NCBI GenBank assembly: GCA_003133345.1
Contig: PKXB01000153.1
Location: 3,911 to 10,939, forward strand
Direction of reading: 5' to 3'
DNA: 7,029 nt
Source: Hyphomicrobiales bacterium
Lineage (GTDB): Bacteria; Pseudomonadota; Alphaproteobacteria; Rhizobiales; Xanthobacteraceae
In this document: piece by piece, positions 1 through 5,166 of the stretch
Numbering within the stretch: position 1 is the stretch's first letter
How the letters are laid out: the number at the start of each line of letters is the position of its first letter
Notes under the pieces: model-generated
Told to the model about the DNA's origin: nothing
The model's database searches: none
The model's input: the letters and a program-made list of their open reading frames with translations, nothing else
Position numbers and translations under genes: made by a program

Positions 1-25
1 AATTGCAATTCGACCCACTCCCTAT

Positions 26-46
26 TTCGCTATTCGCCATTCGCCC
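26..46. repeat. three-copy TTCGCNN heptamer tandem repeat
   Basis: Three back-to-back 7-base units, TTCGCTA, TTCGCCA and TTCGCCC, lie just upstream of the aldolase gene. The window also opens with the perfect 10-base palindrome AATTGCAATT at 1-10. From memory, short CTATTCGC/CATTCGC-type strings are common in intergenic DNA of Bradyrhizobium-like genomes, so this may be part of a dispersed intergenic repeat rather than a regulator site. No convincing sigma70 promoter is visible in the 64 bases before the gene, so its promoter may lie outside the window. Confidence 0.55.
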
Positions 47-64
47 TCACCACGAGGAAAGACC

Positions 65-958
65 ATGACCAAGACCCTGTCCGGCGTGATTGCCGCCATC
101 GCCACCCCGATCGACGAGAGTGGCGCGCCCGACCTCAAGCGGTCGGTCAATTTGGCGCGCTATCTGCTCGACAACGGCTGCGACGGCCTCAACGTGCTCG
201 GCACCACCGGCGAGGCCACCTCGTTCTCGCTCGACGAGCGCAAGGCGGTGATGAGCGCCTACAAGGCGGCCGGGCTGCCGCTCGACCGCCTGATGGTGGG
301 GACCGGCGCCGCGGCGGTATCGGATGCCGTCGCGCTCACCCGCCATGCAGCCGAGCTCGGCTTTGCCGGGGTGCTGGTGCTGCCGCCGTTCTACTACAAG
401 GGCGTGCCCGACGATGGGCTCATCGCCTATATCGACACGCTGATGCAGGCGACGGCGGCCAAGCCGATACCGATTTACCTCTATCACTTCCCGGCAATGT
501 CCGGCCTGCCCTGGCATGTCACGTTGATCAAGCGGCTGCTGGAATCCTTTCCGTCCCGCATCGTGGGCCTGAAGGATTCTTCCGGCGACATGGCTTACGC
601 GCGCTCGGCGGCGGCGATCGCGCCCGACTTCGCCGTGTTCCCCTCGACCGAAGCCGCACTGCTCGAGGCGCGCGGCGGCGCGTTCGCCGGCTGCATCTCG
701 GCCACCGCCAATCTCAACGCCGATCTGTGTGCCCGCGCCTGGCGCGCGGGCGATGCGGGCGCGCTCGATGCCGCGATGATCATCCGCAAGCTGTTCGACG
801 GCAAGCCGCTGGTCTCCGGCGTGAAGGCGCTGCTCGCGCATATCCATGACGATCCGGCGCTCGCCCGGGTCAAGCCGCCGCTCAGTGCCCTGTCGGCCTC
901 CGATCGTGCCGCCGTCGTCGCCGGTTATGACTCGGTACGGGCCGAGCGGGTGGCTTAA
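65..958 (+). CDS. dihydrodipicolinate synthase/N-acetylneuraminate lyase family aldolase (DapA-like)
   Basis: A 297-residue, full-length class I (Schiff-base) aldolase of the DapA/NAL superfamily, expected to be a cytosolic TIM barrel that joins or splits pyruvate and an aldehyde. The N-terminal strand runs into ATP at residues 13-15. The pyruvate-binding GTTGE motif is at 46-50. A YY pair at 110-111 follows PPF. The proton-relay Tyr is Y140 in YHFP, and the Schiff-base lysine is K170 in GLKDSSGD. True DapA normally has an Arg a few residues after the relay Tyr (YNVPxR) that binds the aspartate-semialdehyde carboxylate. Here the stretch reads YHFPAMSG with no Arg, so a role in lysine synthesis is unlikely; a keto-acid or sugar-acid aldolase is more plausible, substrate unknown. 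The start is supported by GAGG at 54-57, seven bases before the ATG. The next gene (rpsT) has its own promoter, so this gene is probably a separate unit. Confidence 0.88.
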   Translation: MTKTLSGVIAAIATPIDESGAPDLKRSVNLARYLLDNGCDGLNVLGTTGEATSFSLDERKAVMSAYKAAGLPLDRLMVGTGAAAVSDAVALTRHAAELGFAGVLVLPPFYYKGVPDDGLIAYIDTLMQATAAKPIPIYLYHFPAMSGLPWHVTLIKRLLESFPSRIVGLKDSSGDMAYARSAAAIAPDFAVFPSTEAALLEARGGAFAGCISATANLNADLCARAWRAGDAGALDAAMIIRKLFDGKPLVSGVKALLAHIHDDPALARVKPPLSALSASDRAAVVAGYDSVRAERVA

Positions 959-976
959 CCTTCACTTTTGCGGGCG

Positions 977-1005
977 TTGACGCCTGCGCGGGGTCTTACT
1001 ATAAG
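977..1005 (+). promoter_or_regulatory. predicted sigma70 promoter of rpsT
   Basis: TTGACG at 977-982 and TATAAG at 1000-1005 are separated by exactly 17 bases. Each matches the bacterial vegetative consensus (TTGACA/TATAAT) at five of six positions. The expected transcription start is near 1011-1013, which would give rpsT a leader of roughly 100 nt. It is the strongest promoter-like sequence I found in the window, as would suit a ribosomal protein gene. The start site is inferred, not measured. Confidence 0.7.
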
Positions 1006-1012
1006 CCTCGCC

Positions 1013-1040
1013 CGTGGCGGCAAGGTGTCTTGCCGCCACG
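1013..1040 (+). promoter_or_regulatory. perfect 12-bp hairpin at the predicted 5' end of the rpsT transcript
   Basis: Arms 1013-1024 (CGTGGCGGCAAG) and 1029-1040 (CTTGCCGCCACG) pair perfectly around the four-base loop GTGT. The stem begins at, or within a base or two of, the start predicted from the promoter at 977-1005, so the mRNA would start with a very stable stem. Such 5'-terminal stems are known to protect transcripts from 5'-end-dependent decay. It is followed by CTTTCTT, so an alternative is a weak intrinsic terminator for the upstream aldolase gene. It may serve both roles. The structure is certain in sequence; the function is inferred. Confidence 0.65.
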
Positions 1041-1045
1041 CTTTC

Positions 1046-1084
1046 TTGCAAAGATCAGTCGCTTGGACGGTCTTTCCGCTGCAA
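1046..1084 (+). promoter_or_regulatory. second possible stem-loop in the rpsT leader
   Basis: TTGCA at 1046-1050 can pair with TGCAA at 1080-1084. Inside it AAGATC (1051-1056) can pair with GGTCTT (1069-1074), with one G-U pair. The 3' side carries an unpaired TCCGC. This is weaker than the upstream hairpin and ends 16 bases before the GAGAGG ribosome-binding site. S20 is known to limit its own synthesis in E. coli, so a folded leader is a reasonable place for control, but nothing here proves S20 binding. Confidence 0.35.
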
Positions 1085-1109
1085 AACGCCAGTTGTGAAC
1101 GAGAGGCTC

Positions 1110-1376
1110 ATGGCCAATACCAAGTCCGCCCGCAAAGCCACGCGCAAGATCGCGCGCAAGACCGAAGTCAACAAGACGCGCCGCTCTTTGCTGCGCAAGT
1201 CGGTCCGCAAAGTCGAGGAAGCGATCGCCGCCGGCGACCGCAATGCGGCAATGACGGTGTTCAAGGACGCGGAACCGGTGATCATGCGGGCGGCGCAGCG
1301 TGGCGTCGTCCATAAGAATACCGCCAGCCGTAAAGTTTCGCGTCTCGCCCACCGCATCGCCAAGCTCGGCAAGTAA
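1110..1376 (+). CDS. rpsT: 30S ribosomal protein S20
   Basis: An 88-residue, very basic protein beginning [20 protein letters not shown] and ending [11 protein letters not shown], the typical length and ends of S20, which binds 16S rRNA in the body of the small subunit and aids its assembly. The sequence is almost entirely long helix with regular Lys/Arg. The start is set by GAGAGG at 1101-1106, three bases before the ATG, and by the match of the MANTKSA N terminus to the family. The frame stays open upstream to 1014, but that part lies in the predicted leader and hairpin and does not look like protein. The gene has its own promoter and terminator, so it appears to be a single-gene unit. It sits upstream of dnaA, as is usual in Hyphomicrobiales. 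Confidence 0.97.
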   Translation: MANTKSARKATRKIARKTEVNKTRRSLLRKSVRKVEEAIAAGDRNAAMTVFKDAEPVIMRAAQRGVVHKNTASRKVSRLAHRIAKLGK

Positions 1377-1384
1377 GCGGCGCT

Positions 1385-1415
1385 TGCACCCGCGCGATGG
1401 CGCGGCGCATTTTTT
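1385..1415 (+). terminator. intrinsic terminator of rpsT
   Basis: A perfect 6-bp GC stem, CCGCGC (1390-1395) with GCGCGG (1400-1405) around the loop GATG, is extended by TGC (1385-1387) pairing with GCA (1407-1409) across a small internal loop. Six T residues follow at 1410-1415. It begins eight bases after the rpsT stop codon. This separates rpsT transcription from the long spacer before dnaA. Confidence 0.85.
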
Positions 1416-1541
1416 GCATCAAATTCGTATAAACGACGACCGACCGGTCCGCTTCCGACGTGAAGCGGCTCGGCCGGAGCATGCTGTTGTCAAACCGTCA
1501 TCGCGGCGCCAAACAAATTTGCTCCTCACGATATTGCTTGA

Positions 1542-1577
1542 CAATGCGCGGCGCTGGCCACGCCAGCGCCAATGCGC
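1542..1577. repeat. 9-bp perfect inverted repeat bordered by an 8-bp direct repeat
   Basis: GGCGCTGGC (1550-1558) and GCCAGCGCC (1562-1570) form a perfect inverted repeat around CAC. CAATGCGC occurs on both sides, at 1542-1549 and 1570-1577, the right copy sharing one base with the stem. TGCGC (1545-1549) can also pair with GCGCA (1574-1578) if AAT (1571-1573) bulges out, lengthening the hairpin. No T tract follows directly, so it is not a standard terminator. A protein-binding site, a structured RNA or a tiny inserted palindrome are all possible. Confidence 0.5.
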
Positions 1578-1656
1578 ACGTGCTTTCTTTGCGAGGGCTA
1601 CCTTGAAAATTCGCACAAGAATTTTTTTGCGGCATGAAAGACTTAACGGGCATACG

Positions 1657-1714
1657 AAGACGAGGACCACAAAATGCAGATTTGACGGGCATTTTTTGTA
1701 GCTCTCGTCTTTTT
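1657..1714. repeat. nested inverted repeats in the AT-rich spacer
   Basis: The outer arms AAGACGAG (1657-1664) and CTCGTCTT (1704-1711) are perfectly complementary. Inside them AAAATGC (1671-1677) and GCATTTT (1689-1695) are also complementary around an 11-base loop, with ACA and TGT able to extend that stem past two extra T residues. The outer arm runs into TTTTT (1710-1714). The structure could be an RNA fold with a terminator-like end or a DNA cruciform. No promoter is assigned with confidence, so it is left as a repeat. Confidence 0.4.
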
Positions 1715-1775
1715 AAATATAGTGCCTCAGCGCTACACCCGAAATTAAACCGCGACTTCGAAATTCCGCGCGACT

Positions 1776-1788
1776 CATCAAGACGTTG
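1776..1788 (+). promoter_or_regulatory. IHF-like binding site
   Basis: CATCAAGACGTTG matches the IHF consensus WATCAANNNNTTR at every specified base except the first W, which is C. It ends nine bases before the best DnaA box (1798-1806). IHF beside a DnaA box is a known arrangement in origins and in dnaA control regions. One near-match to a degenerate 13-mer in a kilobase can arise by chance, so the position carries most of the weight. Confidence 0.35.
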
Positions 1789-1797
1789 CAATCGACT

Positions 1798-1806
1798 TTA
1801 TGCACA
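1798..1806 (+). promoter_or_regulatory. DnaA box (TTATGCACA)
   Basis: TTATGCACA fits the relaxed DnaA box consensus TTATNCACA exactly and differs by one base from the strongest form, TTATCCACA. It is the best DnaA box I found between rpsT and dnaA after checking every CACA and TGTG in the spacer. It lies about 570 bases before the dnaA start, which suits either an origin element or self-regulation by DnaA. Confidence 0.55.
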
Positions 1807-2118
1807 GGCACGCCATCGCGCTGGTGCGCATTTTTATCATGTCACACGCGCATATCCGTGAATCCCATTGCGAGCCGTTAACGCTTGTGTATTTTTAAAA
1901 AACGCGTCCGGAAGTCCCGGGCGTCATCAAAACAAGGTCTCGTTTCACGCTCATCGCGGATGAGAACAGCTTTTGTTTGCCTGTTGGCATCAAGTAAGGC
2001 GGACGTCACGAAGACCACCGGGCATGAGCCAGTAAAGCAATTCAATGGGGGCTATTATGACAGCAGTGGGACGAGTTTCGGCGAGCAAGGTCGGTATCGT
2101 TGGATGGTCATCGTTTAC

Positions 2119-2127
2119 TGTGGATTT
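2119..2127 (-). promoter_or_regulatory. weak DnaA box-like site
   Basis: TGTGGATTT reads AAATCCACA on the minus strand, two mismatches from TTATCCACA, both in the first two positions. The core TCCACA is intact. It lies about 250 bases upstream of dnaA, a plausible place for DnaA to act on its own promoter, but it is too degenerate to stand alone. Confidence 0.25.
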
Positions 2128-2376
2128 CCCACTCGCCGTATCTCCTCCCGCCCGGGTTTCATGCGCCACGCCTCCGCCCGCGGGCTGAGGCGCAGCAGCC
2201 TCGACCCGCGCCGATGTCACGCCGCCCGGCCTTAAGCGCCTCGCGGACCGAAATTCTTCCAACGGCATCATCATCGAGTTTGTTGCGTTCCGTTTCCCGC
2301 GCGTAGGCGGCAGCACGCCGCCGGGCCAGGCAACCTTAGTCCGTTTCAACCATTCAATCAGATCGAGAAGCAAAAA

Positions 2377-3801
2377 ATGTCGAACGCGGATCAAGACGGC
2401 TGGGCACGGGTGAAAGGGCGTCTACGCGCCGAGGTCGGCGACGACGTCTATTCGAGCTGGTTTGCGCGCATGGACCTGGAAGCGATCGAGGAGGGAACCG
2501 TGCGCCTGTCGGTGCCGACCCGCTTCCTCAAGAGTTGGATCCAATCGCACTATGCCGAACGGGTTCTGGCCTGTTGGCAGGCGGAACAGGCGCAAGTCGG
2601 CCGCATCGAGCTGATCGTGCGCTCGGCGGTGCTGCGCTCGGCCATCGTCAAGCCCAAGGCCGAGCTCGAGATAGGCGCCGGCGATGGCGGCCGATTCAAC
2701 AACAATGGCAACGGACGGCCGCAGCCGGTCGGCGATGCGACCGGGCATGAGGCGCTCGGCGGCTCGCCGCTCGACGCGCGCCTGACCTTCGAGACCTTCG
2801 TAGTCGGCCGCTCCAATACGCTCGCGCAGGCCGCCGCCAAGCAGGTGGCCGCCGGCAAGCGTGGCGACGCGGTGATGTTCAATCCGCTCTATATCCATGC
2901 CGGCGTCGGCCTCGGCAAGACGCATCTGCTCCAGGCGGTCACCTGGACCGGAAATGCCACAGGCGAGCGCAAAGTGCTCTATCTCACCGCCGAGAAATTC
3001 ATGTACGGCTTCGTCTCGGCGCTGCGCACGCAGACCGCGCTCGCCTTCAAGGAAGCGCTGCGCGGCATCGGCGTGCTGGTGATCGACGACCTGCAATTCC
3101 TGCAAGGCAAGTCGACCCAGGCCGAGTTCTGCCACACGCTCAATGCCCTGATCGATGCCGGCCGCCAGGTGGTGATCGCCTCCGACCGACCGCCGTCGGA
3201 CCTCGAAAGCCTCGACGACCGGGTGCGCTCAAGGCTGGCCGGCGGCCTGGTGGTGGAAATGGGTCCGCTCGGCGAGGAGCTGCGCCTCGAAATCCTCAAA
3301 TCGCGGGTGCTGGCGGCGCGATCGCACCACCCCAGCTTCGACGTGCCGTTGCCGGTGTTGAGCTATATCGCCAAGGCCGTCACCCATAACGGCCGCGACC
3401 TAGAAGGCGCGCTCAACCGCCTGCTCGCCCACAACAAGCTTACCGGCCAATCGGTCACGCTGGAAATGGCCGAGCGCGAGGTGCGCGACCTGATCCGCCC
3501 GCAGGAGCCCAAGCGGGTCAAGATCGAGGACATCCAGCGGGTGGTGGCGCGGCAATACAATGTCAGCCGATCCGACCTGTTATCGTCGCGCCGGACCGCC
3601 AATGTGGTGCGCCCGCGGCAGGTGGCGATGTATCTGGCCAAGACCTTGACCCTGCGGTCGCTGCCGGAAATCGGCCGGCGCTTCGGCGGCCGCGACCACA
3701 CCACCGTGCTGCATGCGGTGCGCAAGATCGAGGGCCTGGTCGGCAACGACATGGCCTTGGCCGAGGAAATCGAGATTTTGAAGCGGCAATTACAGGAATA
3801 G
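2377..3801 (+). CDS. dnaA: chromosomal replication initiator protein DnaA
   Basis: A 474-residue ATPase that binds DnaA boxes, unwinds the origin and recruits the replicative helicase. Domain I spans about residues 1-85 and includes SSWF at 26-29. A Gly/Asn-rich linker (about 95-130, with FNNNGNGRP) is domain II and is short. Domain III, about 135-350, is the AAA+ core: Walker A GVGLGKTH at 176-183, Walker [10 protein letters not shown] at 233-241, sensor I around IASDRPP at 267-273, the arginine-finger stretch [10 protein letters not shown] at 281-290 and sensor II R340 in [10 protein letters not shown]. Domain IV, about 380-474, carries the DnaA signature [15 protein letters not shown] at 438-452 for DNA binding. 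All key residues are present, so the protein should be active. GAGAAG at 2365-2370, six bases before the ATG, supports the start. dnaN follows after 209 bases. Expression may be self-regulated through the upstream DnaA boxes. Confidence 0.98.
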   Translation: MSNADQDGWARVKGRLRAEVGDDVYSSWFARMDLEAIEEGTVRLSVPTRFLKSWIQSHYAERVLACWQAEQAQVGRIELIVRSAVLRSAIVKPKAELEIGAGDGGRFNNNGNGRPQPVGDATGHEALGGSPLDARLTFETFVVGRSNTLAQAAAKQVAAGKRGDAVMFNPLYIHAGVGLGKTHLLQAVTWTGNATGERKVLYLTAEKFMYGFVSALRTQTALAFKEALRGIGVLVIDDLQFLQGKSTQAEFCHTLNALIDAGRQVVIASDRPPSDLESLDDRVRSRLAGGLVVEMGPLGEELRLEILKSRVLAARSHHPSFDVPLPVLSYIAKAVTHNGRDLEGALNRLLAHNKLTGQSVTLEMAEREVRDLIRPQEPKRVKIEDIQRVVARQYNVSRSDLLSSRRTANVVRPRQVAMYLAKTLTLRSLPEIGRRFGGRDHTTVLHAVRKIEGLVGNDMALAEEIEILKRQLQE

Positions 3802-3812
3802 CGGGGCGGGCG

Positions 3813-3838
3813 ACCTCTCCCCGCACGCGGGGAGAGGT
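3813..3838. repeat. CTCTCCCCG/CGGGGAGAG palindromic repeat in the dnaA-dnaN spacer
   Basis: ACCTCTCCCCG (3813-3823) and CGGGGAGAGGT (3828-3838) are perfect 11-base inverted arms around CACG. The stem starts 11 bases after the dnaA stop. No T tract follows, so it is not a standard intrinsic terminator, though the stem could slow polymerase or protect the dnaA mRNA 3' end. From memory, palindromes built on CCTCTCCCCGC recur hundreds of times between genes of Bradyrhizobium-type genomes, so this is probably one copy of a dispersed palindromic element. The rest of the 209-base spacer (to 4010) shows no gene. Confidence 0.65.
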
Positions 3839-4010
3839 GAAGGAGTTTGTGGACGCCCTGGGGGAAAGGGCCTCCGGCCAGCAGGCTGCCCTTGCACAAA
3901 CCGCGCACATTCGTCACCTTTGCTCCCCGGCCTCGCATGCCGCGAGCCGCCGGCTTGCCGTCGCGCCTGGTTTCAGGGTCGTTTTCGAAGGCGCCGAAGC
4001 GGGTCTCTCC

Positions 4011-5129
4011 ATGAAAGTCACTGTAGAGCGTGCAGAGCTGCTGAAGTCGCTGGGCCACGTGCACCGCGTGGTGGAACGGCGCAATACCATCCCGATTCTC
4101 GCCAACGTGCTGATCAAGGCCGAACGCGGCAAGCTCAGCATGAAGGCCACCGACCTCGATCTCGAAGTCATCGACAGTGTCGCCGCCGAGGTATCGTCGG
4201 GCGGCGCCACCACCGTGCCGGCGCACATGTTCTACGAGATCGTGCGCAAGCTGCCCGAGGGCTCGCAGATCGTGATCGAAGGCTCCGACGACCGCGCCGT
4301 GCTCTCGCTACGCGCCGGGCGCTCGCGCTTCACGCTGCAGACGCTGCCAGAAAGCGACTTTCCCGACTTGGCCGCCGGCGAGATGACGCATTCGTTCAAG
4401 CTCGCCGCCGCCGATCTCAAGCGGCTGATCGACAAGACCCAGTTCGCGATCTCCACCGAGGAGACCCGCTATTATTTGAACGGCATCTACCTGCACACGG
4501 CGGGCACCGCCAAGGCCGGCACGCTGCGCGCGGTGGCGACCGACGGCCACCGGCTGGCGCAAGTCGAGCTGCCGCTGCCAGAGGGCGCCGCCGGCATGCC
4601 CGGCATCATCGTACCGCGCAAGACCGTGGGCGAGGTGCAGCGCCTGATCGAAACCGGCGAAGGCGAGGTGGCGATCGAATTGTCCGCGGGCAAGATTCGC
4701 TTCTCGATCGGCGACGTGGTGCTCACCTCAAAGCTGATCGACGGCACCTTCCCTGATTATGCGCGCGTGATCCCGGCCAATAACGACAAGAGCCTTACCG
4801 TCGACAAGAAGGATTTCGAGGCCGCGGTCGACCGCGTCTCCACCGTGTCGAGCGAGCGCGGCCGCGCGGTCAAGCTCTCGATCACCGGCGGGCGGCTGGT
4901 GCTGTCGGTGACCAACCCGGATTCCGGCAGCGCGACGGAAGAGCTCGAAGTCGAATACGAATCCGACCCGCTCGATATCGGCTTCAATTCGCGCTACCTG
5001 CTCGACATCGCCGCGCAGATCGAGGGCGAGGTGGCCGTGCTCAAGCTCGCCGACCCCGGCTCGCCCACGCTGATCCAGGACAAGGACGCCAAGGGCGCGC
5101 TCTATGTGCTGATGCCGATGCGGGTTTGA
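4011..5129 (+). CDS. dnaN: DNA polymerase III beta subunit (sliding clamp)
   Basis: A 372-residue clamp subunit; two copies close into a ring around DNA and tether polymerase III and repair enzymes. It has the usual three topologically similar domains (about residues 1-122, 128-250 and 253-372). The N terminus MKVTVERAELLKSL, the TDLDLEV strand at 47-53, ATDGHRLAQVELPL at 176-189, FPDYARVIP at 247-255 and the C-terminal YVLMPMRV are family hallmarks; the ATDGHRLA and MPMR stretches line the pocket that binds clamp-binding peptides. I chose the ATG at 4011 because the family starts there. The same frame is open back to a GTG at 3837, but that part overlaps the palindromic repeat and matches nothing in the clamp family. 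The ribosome-binding site is weak (GAAG at 3996-3999 at best). recF follows after 37 bases, so the two are likely co-transcribed. Confidence 0.98.
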   Translation: MKVTVERAELLKSLGHVHRVVERRNTIPILANVLIKAERGKLSMKATDLDLEVIDSVAAEVSSGGATTVPAHMFYEIVRKLPEGSQIVIEGSDDRAVLSLRAGRSRFTLQTLPESDFPDLAAGEMTHSFKLAAADLKRLIDKTQFAISTEETRYYLNGIYLHTAGTAKAGTLRAVATDGHRLAQVELPLPEGAAGMPGIIVPRKTVGEVQRLIETGEGEVAIELSAGKIRFSIGDVVLTSKLIDGTFPDYARVIPANNDKSLTVDKKDFEAAVDRVSTVSSERGRAVKLSITGGRLVLSVTNPDSGSATEELEVEYESDPLDIGFNSRYLLDIAAQIEGEVAVLKLADPGSPTLIQDKDAKGALYVLMPMRV

Positions 5130-5166
5130 TCTCCCGCTTCACCGGCGCGGGTGGTAAGGCTCGCCG

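Larger units (their letters stand above)
1416..2376. other. long non-coding spacer upstream of dnaA; possible origin or dnaA control region
   Basis: About 960 bases with no credible gene on either strand. Open frames here lack family features and do not show the G/C-ending codons of the neighbours. By direct count 1621-1920 is about 47% GC and 1621-1800 about 44%. Runs such as TTTTTTT (1622-1628), TTTTTAAATATA (1710-1721) and TTTTTAAAAAA (1892-1902) would melt easily. It holds one good DnaA box, an IHF-like site beside it, a weak second box and several inverted repeats. Few boxes argue against a classic DnaA-box-rich origin. In several well-studied Alphaproteobacteria the origin lies near hemE rather than beside dnaA. 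No clear promoter for dnaA was found. Best reading: the dnaA leader/control region, possibly with origin function. Confidence 0.45.

Noticed and set aside
1014..1109. N-terminal extension of rpsT in the same frame from a GTG at 1014
   Set aside because: It runs through the predicted leader and the 12-bp hairpin, does not resemble S20, and the MANTKSA start at 1110 has its own GAGAGG site and matches the family.
1538..1566. Promoter based on the perfect TTGACA at 1538-1543
   Set aside because: No -10-like hexamer lies 16-18 bases downstream; that position falls inside the GC-rich inverted repeat.
1696..1723. Possible promoter TTGTAG (1696-1701), 16 bases, TATAGT (1718-1723)
   Set aside because: Weak -35, short spacing, and it lies in AT-rich DNA where such matches are frequent.
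1772..1864. GANTC (CcrM methylation) cluster as an origin sign
   Set aside because: Only two sites were seen in the spacer (1772-1776 and 1860-1864), no more than expected by chance.
1878..1898. CtrA-type site (TTAA-N7-TTAA)
   Set aside because: Two TTAA words are present (1878-1881 and 1895-1898) but separated by 13 rather than 7 bases.
2057..2188. 43-residue open frame (MTAVGRVSASKVGIV...) with GGGGG six bases upstream of its ATG
   Set aside because: The spacing looks good, but only about half of its third codon positions are G/C, unlike the neighbouring genes, and the product has no recognisable features. Kept as non-coding.
1885..2235. 116-residue plus-strand open frame and overlapping minus-strand frames in the rpsT-dnaA spacer
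   Set aside because: No family resemblance, no coding-like codon pattern and no good ribosome-binding site; they cover the low-GC, repeat-bearing control region.
2422..3135. Long minus-strand open frame opposite dnaA, and similar ones opposite dapA-like, dnaN and recF
   Set aside because: These are reflections of the strong G/C third-position bias of the real genes on the plus strand; their products are low-complexity Arg/Ala/Gly-rich.
3837..4010. 58-residue N-terminal extension of dnaN from a GTG at 3837
   Set aside because: It starts inside the palindromic repeat and encodes sequence with no clamp similarity. Clamp proteins begin at MKVTVERAELL, encoded from 4011.
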